A stretch of DNA of 64,000 bases from Sepioteuthis lessoniana (lineage: Eukaryota > Mollusca > Cephalopoda > Myopsida > Loliginidae), in the NCBI GenBank assembly GCA_963585895.1, contig OY757915.1, positions 91,970,836 to 92,034,835 on the forward strand, read 5' to 3'. The notes below the pieces were generated by a model. The model was not told the DNA's origin. It searched no databases and was given only the letters and a program-made list of their open reading frames with translations. Made by a program: the position numbers and the translations under genes. Positions 21,412 to 31,583 of this stretch are shown piece by piece. Within the stretch, counting starts at the first letter, position 1. The number at the start of each line of letters is the position of its first letter.

Positions 21412-21448
21412 TTATGTATTATATATATATGTCGTATATATATATATC
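21156..21448. repeat. TA mosaic microsatellite with TATGTCGTA units
   Basis: TA tract interspersed with recurring ATGTCGTATTATA and TTTTATGTATTATA blocks. Long Tyr/Ile open frames are artefacts. Confidence 0.95.
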
Positions 21449-22085
21449 ATCATCATCATTATCATCATGTCGTGCCGCCAGCACAGATATCCTTGACCAT
21501 CTCTCGCCACTTTTCCCTATCGTTCATCGCCTCCGGCAGGTCTTCTGGGTTACATCCTGTGTCCTCACATAGCTGCTGTTTGTAAGTTCGGGCTGGTCGT
21601 CCTACTTTTGCTTGGCCATATATAGGGGTCCATAGGAGTACGTCACTTACGAGTTCGTCCTTGCTTCTCCAGCAGTGTCCGGCGTGTCTGGCTCGTCTGA
21701 CCTGTATAGTTTTCGTGATGGGAGGCAAGTGGCCGTACAGTTGGAGTCTCGTGGGGTGTTGTCGCCAGGACTTGTTCAATATTGCTCTCAACATTCTTGT
21801 GTAGTTGCCGTCAAGTTTCTTCTCCAGCCGTTTGGTTAGCGTCCATGTAGTGCATCCATATAGCAGTATCGATACAACCGCTGCCTGGAAGAAACTGCGC
21901 TTCATTTCATCGGTCAGGTCTGATTTCCATATTATTGAGAGCCTATCTATAGCCGTCCATGCTTTTGTCAGTCGTGTGTCGATGTCGTTTTCTGTTGATG
22001 AGACGCTACTTCCTAGGTAGGTGAATTTGTCCACTAGCCTCAGAGTAGTCGGCCCGGGGACTCGCTGTTTCTTCCGAAACACGCC
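21449..22085 (-). mobile_element. LINE-alpha 3' fragment, longest intact frame
   Basis: A 205-residue uninterrupted minus frame (21465-22082). It reads VDKFTYLGSSVSSTENDIDT, RLTKAWTAIDRLSIIWKSDL, FFQAAVVSILLYGCTTW, NKSWRQHPTRLQLYG, RHAGHCWRSKDELVSDVLLW, EAMNDREKWREMVKDI and stop, then an (ATG)n/(TA)n 3' end. This is the post-RT-core C-terminal region of a non-LTR ORF2. Without the catalytic part it cannot encode activity, but the open frame argues for recent insertion. Confidence 0.92.
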
Positions 22086-22178
22086 TCGCGTGTCTCACGT
22101 CCTCGGTGGCGTCACTGCTATTAATGTTGCAGTAGCTGCTGCTGCTGTAGCATTGTAGTGGTTGATCGCTGTGTTGTT

Positions 22179-22181
<3 letters not shown>
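22086..22181. other. Trinucleotide-rich spacer
   Basis: GCAGTAGCTGCTGCTGCTG run upstream of LINE-alpha. It may be more of the LINE or its target site; unresolved. Confidence 0.35.
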
Positions 22182-22215
<34 letters not shown>

Positions 22216-22224
22216 GGTATTAGA

Positions 22225-22262
22225 CTTCCTGATGATCCGTTAAGGTGAAACTTTAGTAGGAG
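22225..22262 (+). ncRNA. Hammerhead-like ribozyme motif C
   Basis: Stem I CUUC (22225-22228) with GGAG (22259-22262, one G-U); CUGAUGA 22229-22235; stem II region UCCGUUAAGGU with CC/GG pairing and a U-U mismatch next to the core; GAA 22247-22249; stem III AC-UUUA-GU; H17 = A22258 (GUA). Lies 13 nt after a (TA)n tract, as other motifs here do. Confidence 0.4.
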
Positions 22263-22559
22263 ATTTCCGACTCGCGATTTAAGTTAATTTTATAATTGGC
22301 TCCACTTGTGTTGAGCACTCTTGTGATTGTAGCATTGCAGTGTTTACGGAGGGTTTTAGTTTTCTTTTGACTAACTGACTGCATATCTCTTGATTTTTTT
22401 CAACTGTGTGTCGGGGTTGGCCTTTTCTTTCTTTTTGTCCTATGATATTTTTTCTTTTTCCCCCGGGCGGTGATTCGAGATATTTTTATCTCTTGTTCCT
22501 GGTGTTTTTTTTTCTTTTTTTCTGGTTACCGTGAATGCTGGTGGATATTAGATAAGTAT

Positions 22560-22577
22560 ATATATATAAATATATGT

Positions 22578-22618
<41 letters not shown>

Positions 22619-22706
22619 AATGCTCTATCATTGATATTGAGCACTATTTAACAATACTGGTCTTCTATTAACTCACCAAGTGAGCTTGTAACAACCATAA
22701 ACCTCT

Positions 22707-22765
<59 letters not shown>
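22560..22765. repeat. (TG)n and (TA)n microsatellites around a short unique segment
   Basis: (TG)n at 22575-22615 and (TA)n at 22710-22765. The segment between contains ATTGAGCACTATTTAA, related in reverse to 60130-60155 (TTAAATAGCGCTCAA). Confidence 0.85.
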
Positions 22766-22767
<2 letters not shown>

Positions 22768-22938
22768 CGGTGAAGTAATTTCAAGTGATACAATAAATGT
22801 CGATAGATGCATAGATAGATAATTAGGTTAGAGCTTATTTAGATAGATAGATACATACATACATACATACAATAAAAGTGAGATAGATAGATAGACATAT
22901 ACATACATACATACAAGCAAACATACATACATACAATA

Positions 22939-22975
<37 letters not shown>

Positions 22976-23044
22976 CTAAGATCCTTTAAATGTACAAACT
23001 GAAATCTGTATAGTGTATTAATATTCAAAATGTAATCTCAAAAG

Positions 23045-23087
<43 letters not shown>

Positions 23088-23090
23088 GGT
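22766..23090. repeat. Tandem duplication with GATA/ATAC microsatellite
   Basis: A CGGTGAAGTAATTTCAA segment follows (TA)n twice (about 22768 and 23087), each followed by diverged GATAAATGCAT and TTAGATTGA-like sequence. Between them lie (GATA)n and (CATA)n runs (22840-22975). Confidence 0.8.
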
Positions 23091-23219
23091 GAAGTAATTT
23101 CAAGGGATACGATAGATGCTGATAAATGCATTGATTAAACATTCAGTCTGAATTTAGATTGATTTATCAATAAATAGATAGATTTGATCATTCAAGCCCC
23201 TTTAAATGTATAAATTAAA

Positions 23220-23770
23220 ATATCTATTATTTACTGATATAGAAGATATGTACGAAAATTACGACACCTGAAGCTGTAATTACCAAATATAAGTAAATTA
23301 ACAATAAGACGTTAATCTTATTCAAAATGGTCCCCCTCTAGCATTACACACAGTTATTTTAGCGAGTTTTTCATTCCTCTAACCAGCAGCGAATTTCGTC
23401 TTTTTTTTTTTTTTTTGAGATGGTGTGAATCAGTACCGAGTTGTTTTTAGAATGTCATCTCCAACTCCAGTCTCGATACTTTTCGGACATATCTCCTTGT
23501 TTCGTCAGTGTGTGGGTATGTGTGCTCCAGTGACCGGTCGCATATTGCTCCCGGCTTGGAAAAGATGGGGGTCAGGACTTGGATCCCGGTCAGAAATGAG
23601 GTTTCATCTGTCCATCTCAATTAACCGACTAACCTCAACAAACAGCTCTGGGCAAACAATGTCTGACTTTCTACCGTTGGGTTTCCATTATTTTGCCTCG
23701 AACGACGTCGGAGGATTTGCTGTTATTATTACAGTCATGAATTTTTGATCACGGAATATTATAAAAAATT
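23220..23770 (-). other. Possible old transposon relic, unresolved
   Basis: TACGAAAATTACGACACCTG at 23250-23269 looks like a mariner-type terminal repeat, and the adjoining minus strand reads EKLAKITVCNARGG, reminiscent of a transposase C-terminus. No catalytic motif was found. The plus frame 23425-23748 (107 residues) is unrecognised. Confidence 0.25.
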
Positions 23771-23894
23771 GAAAAGGACTTCTTTCCAGTAGAGAGGTCC
23801 AAAGAAACAACTATATATGAATACCTTCCTTCCTGCTCTACATCTGTCTGTCTGTCTGTATGTCTGTGTGCGCGTGTGTGTGTCATGTTAGACT

Positions 23895-24425
23895 TGAGTT
23901 TTGGTTTGGCTTGGTTTTATGGTATATCAACCATTGTTGGTTATTTAATACCAAATCCTGTTTTTACATATATATTAAATATATGATTTGTAAACACATT
24001 TTGTCGAGACACTAAATTAAACAGTCAAAGATTCTATTTCTATCAATTCAATTTAGCATAAGTTGAAGTTAAATGGTTCCAAGTATTGCTATGTATAACT
24101 AACAATTAAATCAAACATCAGTAATTTGTTTACACACAGTTAAATGATCATACGGTTCTATTTCAAGCAATTCAATTTAGCATAAGTCATTTGTTTTCAC
24201 ACTTTAAATGTCAACCAGTTCTATTTGACCCATAGGTAGAACCCTATCCGGTGCTACCACTCCGGATCAGAGTGGGCCTGGGAGCGATGGCATTGAAGGA
24301 GTACTCCATATTCCACAAAGTTCCAGCATTACTCGAACCTCACCATCTGATTGTTTAGTGCCATATCTAAGACACTTGGTCGAGGATCTTACCTCTCTGC
24401 TCAGATGCAGCCGACATGGCTACTT
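23895..24425 (-). repeat. LR element copy
   Basis: Tail at 23910-23965 (TATATCAACCATTGTTGG on plus), subrepeats, GTGCTACCACTCCGG block and a shortened head (CTCTGCTCAGATGCAG) at 24398-24413. Confidence 0.8.
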
Positions 24426-24539
24426 AGACTTCAGTAAGACCTGTAAAACACTATTCAATTTTTTTTAGATAGAGACGCTACACATTCTTTTCTAATTAAT
24501 GAGCTTTTAGCACCTGAAACAAATGAGGAATTCAAAACG

Positions 24540-24617
24540 CTATATTGGGAGGAGTCCCCATGGTGAAATAGCTGACGTACTTGAATGTGACATCATAGTA
24601 CACGTGTTAGAACTCTA
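24540..24617 (+). repeat. SINE-A head fragment
   Basis: Diverged tRNA-like sequence (GGTGAAATAGCTGACGTACT, then ACACGTGTTAGAACTC) ending where the LR fragment begins. Confidence 0.45.
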
Positions 24618-25175
24618 ATAGAGTACCACTTTATTGACATTGCACCCAGGTTCACTCTGATGGGTGTCCTCGTGGTGTAATGGTTAAAGCGATGCACTGC
24701 GGAATCGTAGTACACGAGTTCGCTATTACATTCACTTTCGGGCAAATACCCTTGGGAAAGGTATGAACCCCCTTATTCTCCCTCCAGCTATGGGTAAATA
24801 GTAGGACGGACTAGGTTCTTCAGCCTTGGTGAGGCAACTAGTCTAGGAGAAGGAAAACTCTGAATTCAAACCTGTTAAACTCCGCTTAAAAATTGACCTT
24901 GTGTCATATCTTGCCCGAGCGGAGGGACTGGTAAATAGTACCCAGGTTCACTCTGATCCGGTCAAAAAAATAAATGGATGTTAAATTGTGACTGCTATAT
25001 ATAGCAATACTTGAAACAGTTTAATTGTGTTCAAAAAATAAGTCTGGCTCATTCAAGAATGCTATCAACAAAATGTGTTTACAAATCATATCTATATTTG
25101 ACATATATGCATAAACAGGATTTGGCATTAAATAACCTACTATGGTTGATATGTCATAAAACCATACCAAACTGA
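24618..25175 (+). repeat. LR element interrupted by a SINE
   Basis: GAGTACCACTTTATTGACAT opens the copy. It is split at 24661/24958 by a SINE, then continues with subrepeats and the tail GGCATTAAATAACCTAC (25122 onward). Confidence 0.75.
24644..24957 (+). mobile_element. Chimeric SINE (A head, B body) with 18-bp TSD
   Basis: Body 24662-24939. The first 130 bp match SINE-A (GTCCTCGTGGTGTAATGG, AAGCGATGCACTGCGGAATC); the rest matches SINE-B (GCTATGGGTAAATAGTAGG to GGTAAATAGT). Perfect target-site duplications ACCCAGGTTCACTCTGAT lie at 24644-24661 and 24940-24957, inside LR. The hybrid suggests template switching or a mosaic master gene. Confidence 0.92.
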
Positions 25176-25189
25176 CTATTAAGAGATTA

Positions 25190-25426
25190 AAAAAAAGACT
25201 TTAGACATGCTCACTGAATACAAAGAACTCACCCAAGGTAATTCCTCCCGTTTATTTCGACGGAAACTTCAACAGACACAGAGAGTAAAATATCACCGAT
25301 GGAGGGTCAACTGTCAACTCCAAAGGAATATTTTTCCCATATAGAGGTAGTGCAGGAGTGGGTGTTATCAAATTAATTTGATTAACGAGAAGGATGCCCT
25401 ATTCATCTAAATTTAGAATTTTCCTT
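25190..25426. other. Unassigned spacer
   Basis: No feature recognised. Confidence 0.4.
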
Positions 25427-25545
25427 TTCCTAATCAGGTTGCCATACCCAGGTTAAACAGACCAGTCTGCCCTACTATATTTCCAGAGCTGGGAGATGGG
25501 ATAGGATTGTGGGATTCCCACTTTTCCCAAGGTTATTTACACAAT
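25427..25545 (-). repeat. SINE-B body fragment
   Basis: Complement of the ACTAGTCTAGGAGAAGG and TAGTAGGGCAGACTGG blocks; head and terminus are missing. Confidence 0.6.
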
Positions 25546-25791
25546 ATACAAACTGCAATTATATAAAATACAAACTGCTTTGTTCGGGGTTTTAATTTAA
25601 GTCGTTTCTTTCTATTTCGAGCGACAATGGCTGTTACACTAGGGACGCCATCATTAAGTCATACATTTTTGCTAGTAAAGCATTAAAAAAACTGTGCCAA
25701 CAGAGGTGACTTACTTTCTTAAAGCGGCATTGTTACCAGTGTCGGCTTGATTCAAGCCAACGAGTTGCTCGTGACACTTTTCATATTGTTA

Positions 25792-26040
25792 ATTGGTTGG
25801 TTGGTTGGTTTGTTTAATGGTATATCAATCTGTGTATGTTATTTAATGCCAAGCCCATTCTCCTAGCAGAACAGTAGTTGTACTATCTAACCCATAGCTG
25901 GGAGGATAAGGGGGTTCATACATTTCTCAAGGGTATTTGTCCGAAAGTGAACGTAATAGCGCGACTGGAGTACGAATTCTCTTACTACGATTCCACAGTC
26001 CATCGCTTTAACCCTTACAGCATGAGGACACACCCCCTCA
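25792..26040 (-). repeat. SINE-A copy
   Basis: Full-length minus-strand SINE. The head (26040 leftward) reads GTGTCCTCATGCTGTAAGGG, then AAAGCGATGGACTGTGGAAT, AATACCCTTGAGAAATG and GCTATGGGTTAGATAG. The shared tail (GGCATTAAATAACATAC) ends in (CCAA)n at 25792. Confidence 0.85.
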
Positions 26041-26520
26041 TATTGTTGAATTACGACTATGTTGAACATGCTTTGTCACTCACGTCGCTGTCATCAAAGT
26101 TAAAACGTAATTCCCACGGCCTAACTGAGCCCAAATTCACTGTTTGATTTCGCAAACGTTCACCAAGCGTCAATAGGTTCATGTCATTTTCCCTCATGAA
26201 AGAATTTAACGAGACACCACTGCTTTTATGCCAAACGCCATTTTCTCAGATTGCCACTCAGCTGGTGTCTGTAACAAAGTTTTAGAAGTTATGGATTTTT
26301 GGCGAGTAGGTTCAACCTCTACCGGCATAACATTAATATATATCTTCCAAGTTGTGGGATAACATAATATAACAATAGAGAAGCCATTGAATTTATCAAT
26401 GACACACATAAAAGTACCACAGGGAAGCTTTAAATATTTTTGCTAATATTTGCACAACTTAACGTGTCGAGAGGATTGCACTTCTAATTTTCGAAGAGTG
26501 CTTGTGAGTTGTTGTTTTTT
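26041..26520. other. Unassigned region
   Basis: Short open frames on both strands show no recognisable domain. AATTTAACGAGACACCAC and ACAAAGTTTTAGAAG have no second copy in the window. Confidence 0.35.
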
Positions 26521-26524
26521 TTTC

Positions 26525-26600
26525 AAAATGATGGTCTTGGAATTAGATAACCCTCAAAGTGTTGATATGGCATTAAGCAAACAAACAAAACCTAAAACAT
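26525..26600 (+). repeat. LR/SINE-A tail fragment
   Basis: GGAATTAGATAACCCTCAA..GTTGATATGGCATTAAGC followed by (AAAC)n. Confidence 0.65.
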
Positions 26601-26639
26601 GCACGCTACCCAGTATACGTAAGCAAAATTAGGAACATT

Positions 26640-27055
26640 ATTATGGATCCTAATAACACTAAAAGAGAAGAAACTACCCTTACTCAACTACGCATTGGAC
26701 ACAATCAAATGACTCACTCCTTCATTTTTAAAGAAGAACCACCCCCAAAATGTCCATGTGAAAACCAATACTCAATCAAGCATATTTTGATAGAATGCAC
26801 AAAATTAAACCACACCAGGAAAAGGTTTTATAAGGCGAACAGCATGAAGGAATTATTTTTTAAAAATTGCTCTCAAAAACATAATCAACTTCTTAAAAAC
26901 AATTGGCCTCCTATCAAAGATATAGACTATGTTACCAACACCTTTGACCATCAAGTTTATACAAACAAAAAGCTTTGACATTTATGTATACACACACATA
27001 CATATCAGAATTTAGCATTCAATGACCCTTAAGAGGTCAATTTGCCATAAAACCC
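26640..27055 (+). mobile_element. LINE-gamma ORF2 terminus with shared 3' tail
   Basis: Frame 26643-26978 (111 residues) begins REETTLTQLRIGHNQMTHSF, then EEPPPKCPCENQYSIKHILI, then ECTKLNHTRKRF. This is the conserved end of many Jockey/I-type non-LTR ORF2 proteins, with the Cys/His segment after RNase H; no RT or RNase H catalytic part is present. About 35 bp after the stop, the 3' UTR reads TTTAGCATTCAATGACCC..GGTCAATTTGCCATAAAA then CCCAACCA. That is a diverged form of the LR/SINE-A tail, making this the likely autonomous partner. Confidence 0.8.
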
Positions 27056-27089
27056 AACCATCACCAACCAAGACATTTGCATTTACAAA

Positions 27090-27178
27090 CCATATGTATA
27101 GTATATGTGTAAAAAGGCTCTGGTATTAAATAACCTATAGGGGTTGAAATGCCATTAAATCCAACCAACCAACCAAAC
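27090..27178 (+). repeat. LR tail fragment
   Basis: GGTATTAAATAACCTATAGG then GGTTGAAATGCCATTAAA and (CCAA)n. Confidence 0.75.
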
Positions 27179-27179
27179 G

Positions 27180-27740
27180 AATATTATAGTATTATAATAA
27201 ACGACTATTATAAAAAAGATTAATTTTGATTTTAAGAAATAGACAACAAAATAACAAAGGCACAAAACAGTAAATTTTCTCAATATGACCACTATTTTTT
27301 CAGTTATTGTATTAACATACCTTCGGAACGATTGGTATGCCTTCAAAATAAAATCCTTCAGAAACTTTATTCCTTTCCTCCTTAATAGCAGTCTTAAGCG
27401 AACCAATATTTTGATGGGAAGTTGCATTTGTTTTGTTTATTTAAAACGTCCCATTTAGCGTATAATTGCTGTCCTCACAGTTTTTTGTGAACTTTGACTT
27501 CATTAATGTGCTTTATTATTGATGTTATGGGTTCATTCGTAATCGCCGTAGCGAGAGGGATTAAAAAGCCTTGTTTTCGTTTTTTGTTAAATCTTCCATT
27601 CCCACTGTAATATAACTGCCGAGGGATTTCGTTTTATATATCTTCTCTTTGGGTTTAGTTAGGCTGAGAACCTTTCGGCTCAGCACATGGGTTATTTAGG
27701 TGCAAACTTGAGCACAGGTGTTGACGCTCGCTGTGAGGAT
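27180..27740. other. Unassigned spacer
   Basis: AT-rich. No repeat or coding pattern recognised. The 90-residue minus frame 27155-27427 has no motif. Confidence 0.4.
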
Positions 27741-27794
27741 GTGTCGTTCACAGATGTCAAAATAAAAATCCCAGATAGAAAGGTTGACCAGTGG

Positions 27795-27960
27795 ATGTGA
27801 ATGACGTCATGCACCGGAAGCGCGCGCGGAGGATTTTGGGGATTTTGAAAAAGTCAGTTAGTTGAGAACTAGACTCCGAACGGGAAGGGTCGACTTTCGG
27901 GGCTCGCTGAGGCCAGACAAATTTGTGCGCTACAGGCGCCGCAAATGATGGTGAGGGGGC
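27795..27960 (+). promoter_or_regulatory. Promoter-like CpG-rich patch (CRE + ETS motifs)
   Basis: A palindromic CRE TGACGTCA (27802-27809) is followed 4 bp later by an ETS-type CCGGAAG (27814-27820) and GCGCGCGCGGA. The 160-bp patch is GC- and CpG-rich in an AT-rich desert. TGATGGTGAGGG (27947-27958) could serve as a splice donor. No downstream coding exon was recognised, so this may be a distal promoter, enhancer or coincidence. Confidence 0.4.
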
Positions 27961-27978
27961 AGATGGAAGAGCCAGCAT

Positions 27979-28650
27979 AGAAAGAAATTGTATCTCTCTC
28001 CTTATGTCGAAAAACCTTTAAACTCAAAGGTATTAAAATGTTTCGTACCTGAACTAAGAAGTCGTCAAGATTTTTTCATGTTTCGGGATTCTTATGTTCT
28101 GTGTATATATGTTATGAACATTCTATGTACGTTTCACGTAAGCCATATCATGGCTATGTAACATCACTTTTCTTTAAAAAGTTCTTTTTCTGTAAAAAAA
28201 AAATTTGTCAGCTTTGTGTACTGTTGACAAAGAAACTTTGGCTTAGTTTCGGCGTCAATCAAATCATAGATTCTTTGTCGTTTCTTTTCTTGCTCACTAA
28301 CATTGGGCTGAATTTTGATTTTAAAAATGGTGATTGAATGATAGAGCTAATCATAAAAATTTGGATTTATCAGGGTTTTTTTTTTTTCAAAAATTGTACA
28401 AATCGGGCTAAAAAGAACGTTTTAAAAATTATTCCATATTTTACTTCCACGCCCTATAAGTAAACATAATTATTTATTTGTTTTTTGTTTTTTTTGTTTT
28501 TTTTTACTGATTTTGATGTTTCTCTGAGAGAGAAAAAATCACATGACCCGCGTTCAAAGTTACGCAAATAAAAAAAAAATAAAAATTTAAATAAAATAAA
28601 ATTAATTTGTTTTGTTCCCCCAAAAAAGGTTTTGGCTTGTGTCTATGAGT
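27979..28650. other. Unassigned AT-rich region
   Basis: Includes a 78-residue plus frame (28101-28337) without recognisable motif, and T/A homopolymer runs. Confidence 0.35.
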
Positions 28651-28654
28651 ATTC

Positions 28655-28852
28655 ACCTAATCTTATGCCTTATTCTCCCTCCAGCTATGGGTAAATAGTA
28701 GGACGGACTAGGTTCTTCAGCCTTGGTGAGGCAACTAGTCTAGGAGAAGGAAAACTCTGAATTCAAACCTGTTAAACTCCGCTTAAAAATTGACCTTGTG
28801 TCATATCCTGCCCGAGCGGAGGGGTTGGTAAATAGTACCTAATCTTATGCCT
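28655..28852 (+). mobile_element. 5'-truncated SINE-B with 16-bp TSD
   Basis: Body 28671-28836 starts within SINE-B at TATTCTCCCTCCAGC and ends GGGGTTGGTAAATAGT. Perfect TSDs ACCTAATCTTATGCCT lie at 28655-28670 and 28837-28852, so the truncation arose at insertion. Confidence 0.92.
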
Positions 28853-29097
28853 CCCTAATAATCTTGGGGCCATCCTGAAGGAGTAGGTTGAAAATACTCT
28901 TTCGGACATGTCTAAAATATAGGAGTATTCTCAAGAGCATTTAATGGGAGCAATTAGCGAAGTTTTGAAAGAATTTGAAAGCGAAATTAGGATCTGAAGG
29001 CTTTTTGGAATGGTTGAATACTCCTTAGGTTTAACTGACAAATCATTAAACTTCAGGAACCACACCACCAAAAAGAAAAGTAAAAAACAACTGGCCG

Positions 29098-29310
29098 GAT
29101 CTGACGGAGGGTTATTTTTTAAGCGGAGTATAGCTAGTTTTAAATAAGTTTCCCTTCTCCTAGATTGGTTGCCGTCTTAAAGCTAAAGAACCCAGTCTGC
29201 CCCACAATTTTATCAATAGCTGACGGTGTGGAGGAAAAAATGATGCATAACTTTCCACAAATCACATCGCCCAGGATTTGAACTCGCTCACCGATTCGAT
29301 TACCGACGAC
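29098..29310 (-). repeat. SINE-B copy
   Basis: Complement of the SINE-B body (CAATCTAGGAGAAGGG, GGGCAGACTGGGTTC) with a tRNA-like head at the right (GAGTTCAAATCCTGGGC). It lies head-to-head with the following SINE-A. Confidence 0.75.
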
Positions 29311-29320
29311 GATAAACAAT

Positions 29321-29540
29321 ACGGGAGTATCCTCGTGGTGTAATTGTTAAAGCGCTGGATGGCGGAATCGTAGTACGCGAGTTCGAACTCCAGTCGCACT
29401 ATTACGTTCAGTTTCGGACAAATACTCTTTGGAAAGGTATGAACCCCTTATCCTTCCATCTATGTGTTAAATAGTACCAGGAGGGATTTGGCATTAAATA
29501 ACCCGAGAAGGTAGAAATACCATTAATAACAAACGAACAA
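29321..29540 (+). repeat. SINE-A copy
   Basis: Head CCTCGTGGTGTAATTG, AAAGCGCTGGATGGCGGAAT, GAGTTCGAACTCC (B box); then a shortened body and the tail GGCATTAAATAACCCG..CCATTAATAACAAAC. Confidence 0.85.
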
Positions 29541-29544
29541 ACGA

Positions 29545-29785
29545 TGACCAATATGCCAACAGGTGGCGTAGTGGCTAGTGTGTTGGACAGTGACATTATA
29601 GAGAACGAGTTCAAAATCAATCGCGCCATTGCATTCAGTATCAGATTAATACCCTTGGGAAAAACAAGAACGCCCATATCCCTCCTGGAGCTGTTAGTTA
29701 ATTAGCATCAATCATGTTCGTCTACAAGGATATTTTTGGTTTTCAATAACCCAGGAAGGTTGATATGTCATTAAAAAAGAAAACA
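29545..29785 (+). repeat. SINE-A-related copy, diverged head
   Basis: Head GGTGGCGTAGTGGCTAGTG and GAGTTCAAAATC; AATACCCTTGGGAAAA; tail TCAATAACCCAGGAAGG..GATATGTCATTAAAA. Confidence 0.75.
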
Positions 29786-29979
29786 AGGATACTATCAAGC
29801 GTTTATAACAATATTGTCTTCTTTGCAGATAAATGGAAAAAAACGCTTGTTGTTGATTAATATTTTTACTTGAAGATTCTGAACACACAAAGTGAGCAAT
29901 AGTTTCATAATCTTCCTATAATATAAAACACAAGGGTAGCGGTCTATGTGTACGTCTATGTATCTCTATATATAATATT

Positions 29980-30193
29980 TGAAAAAGAAAGAAAGAAAGA
30001 AAGAAAGGTGACATTCTTGCCGTTTTTGTTGTAATCTTTAAAGAAAGAAAAAATTAAAGTCAAAGAGAAAGAATAAAAGAACAAATCATATGATTTGTAG
30101 CTTGCCATATCGAAAGAGAAAAGAAAAGAAAGCAGACAAGTTGTCAAGTCAGCAGTCGTAACAGCAGGCTGACTAGAGAACTTAAAAAAATAA

Positions 30194-30228
<35 letters not shown>

Positions 30229-30310
30229 GTGAGATGTCTGGTGTTTTCGTTGGTGTTTTTGAAATCTAAAAGAAAGAAAGAAATGAATGTAAGAAAAAAA
30301 AAAGAAAGGT
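29980..30310. repeat. (AAAG)n clusters
   Basis: AAAG runs at about 29983-30007, 30194-30230 and 30270-30285 separated by unique A-rich DNA. A GTTTTTGTTGTAATCTTTAAA-like segment is repeated about 240 bp apart. Phe/Leu/Ser-rich minus frames are artefacts. Confidence 0.85.
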
Positions 30311-30439
30311 CGAAGAAATTGAGTGATTTGTAGTTTCTCAGCGTCGAAGAAGACACCAAAAGAAAGTAATACAAAGAGAGATGTGTCCACGGAATTCTTT
30401 TAAAAGTTGTGAAAACTATTGTTTTAATGTTGTTTAAAG

Positions 30440-31570
30440 TCATGTTTCTGAAGAGAAAAAATATTTCCGAATTTTGAAAATGTTCCGCCTAGAAAGAAAT
30501 TTAATAATTTTTGTAATCTTAAAAATCTTGAATTATTTTTTTTTCAAATATGAAAAGAAATTACTTAGGGGTATTTTTGAGCTATTTTTCCACGTTTCAT
30601 ATCGGTTTTTACTCATCATATTAAGTGATACGTATTTATTTAATTATTAGTTTATATTGAAAAAAAGTTGACATTCTTTTGTTTTTCATTCATTTAGTTA
30701 TTTTGATATACACAGATATTTTACATAAAATTTAACTCTCATTATTGACGGGTGTATTCTAGTTTCTTAAATGATTTTTAGTGTATCTGAATTTAGTGCT
30801 AGAAATACGAATCTGTTAAACTAAAGAATCTACTAAACACCGGAACGCAACATAAGTAGAGATATCTTCTTTACTGGAGGTCCGAAGGCGAAGGAAACAG
30901 ACTTAAACAGGTGCCCTGAGATTAAATCAGTTAGGGGTTTGTGAGCAGAAGAAGATTGAGAAGACTTTGGGTTGGGCTGTTTCAAAAAAGTTGGGAGTTT
31001 TGAAAAAAAAAAAATAACGGTATTTTTTCTTTTTTTTTTTTTTCGGAGGGAGTTCTCCACTTTTATCCAAAACTTCGTTCTTCAAGTGACTCGAAATTTA
31101 CTGATATTTTTCGGCTCTTTCCTTTGTGATAAGCAAAGATGAATAAAGATTTTTTTTTTCAGTCCTGGCTCTGAATAGCAAGTTAGTTGCACTTTTAAAA
31201 AGAATTTTTTTTATTAATTTTTTTTTTCATCCAAGATAAACATATCCGGTGTACCGTAGAAGAAAATATTACGCTTTTTGTTTTTGGTTGTTTTTTTTTT
31301 TTGGTTGCTTTTGCCTTTGTTTTTTCTTTCTTTGTTTTTTGCTTGTTGTTGTGTTCTTGTTTTTACGCTTAAAAATTGATTTTCATATCCTCCGAGTATC
31401 ACAGGATTTAACAACAATATCTGTGTACTTCATGTAAAGGAAGTTGACGTCCTCTATAAGTGTTAATACTTACTTTCAAAAACCACCAAACTGAATTTAC
31501 ATGAAACTCTTTCGAAGATATCACAGGGATAAAAACCATCTTGTCAATTCTTGTCTTTTATGCATGCATA
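30440..31570. other. Unassigned AT-rich region
   Basis: Poly-T and poly-A runs, with no gene or known repeat. Short frames (for example 30833-31060 minus) are unsupported. Confidence 0.4.
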
Positions 31571-31583
31571 TATCATTATCATC

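Noticed and set aside
22840-22980. CRISPR-like array
   Set aside because: These are simple GATA/ATAC microsatellites without spacer/repeat structure, in a eukaryotic-type sequence.
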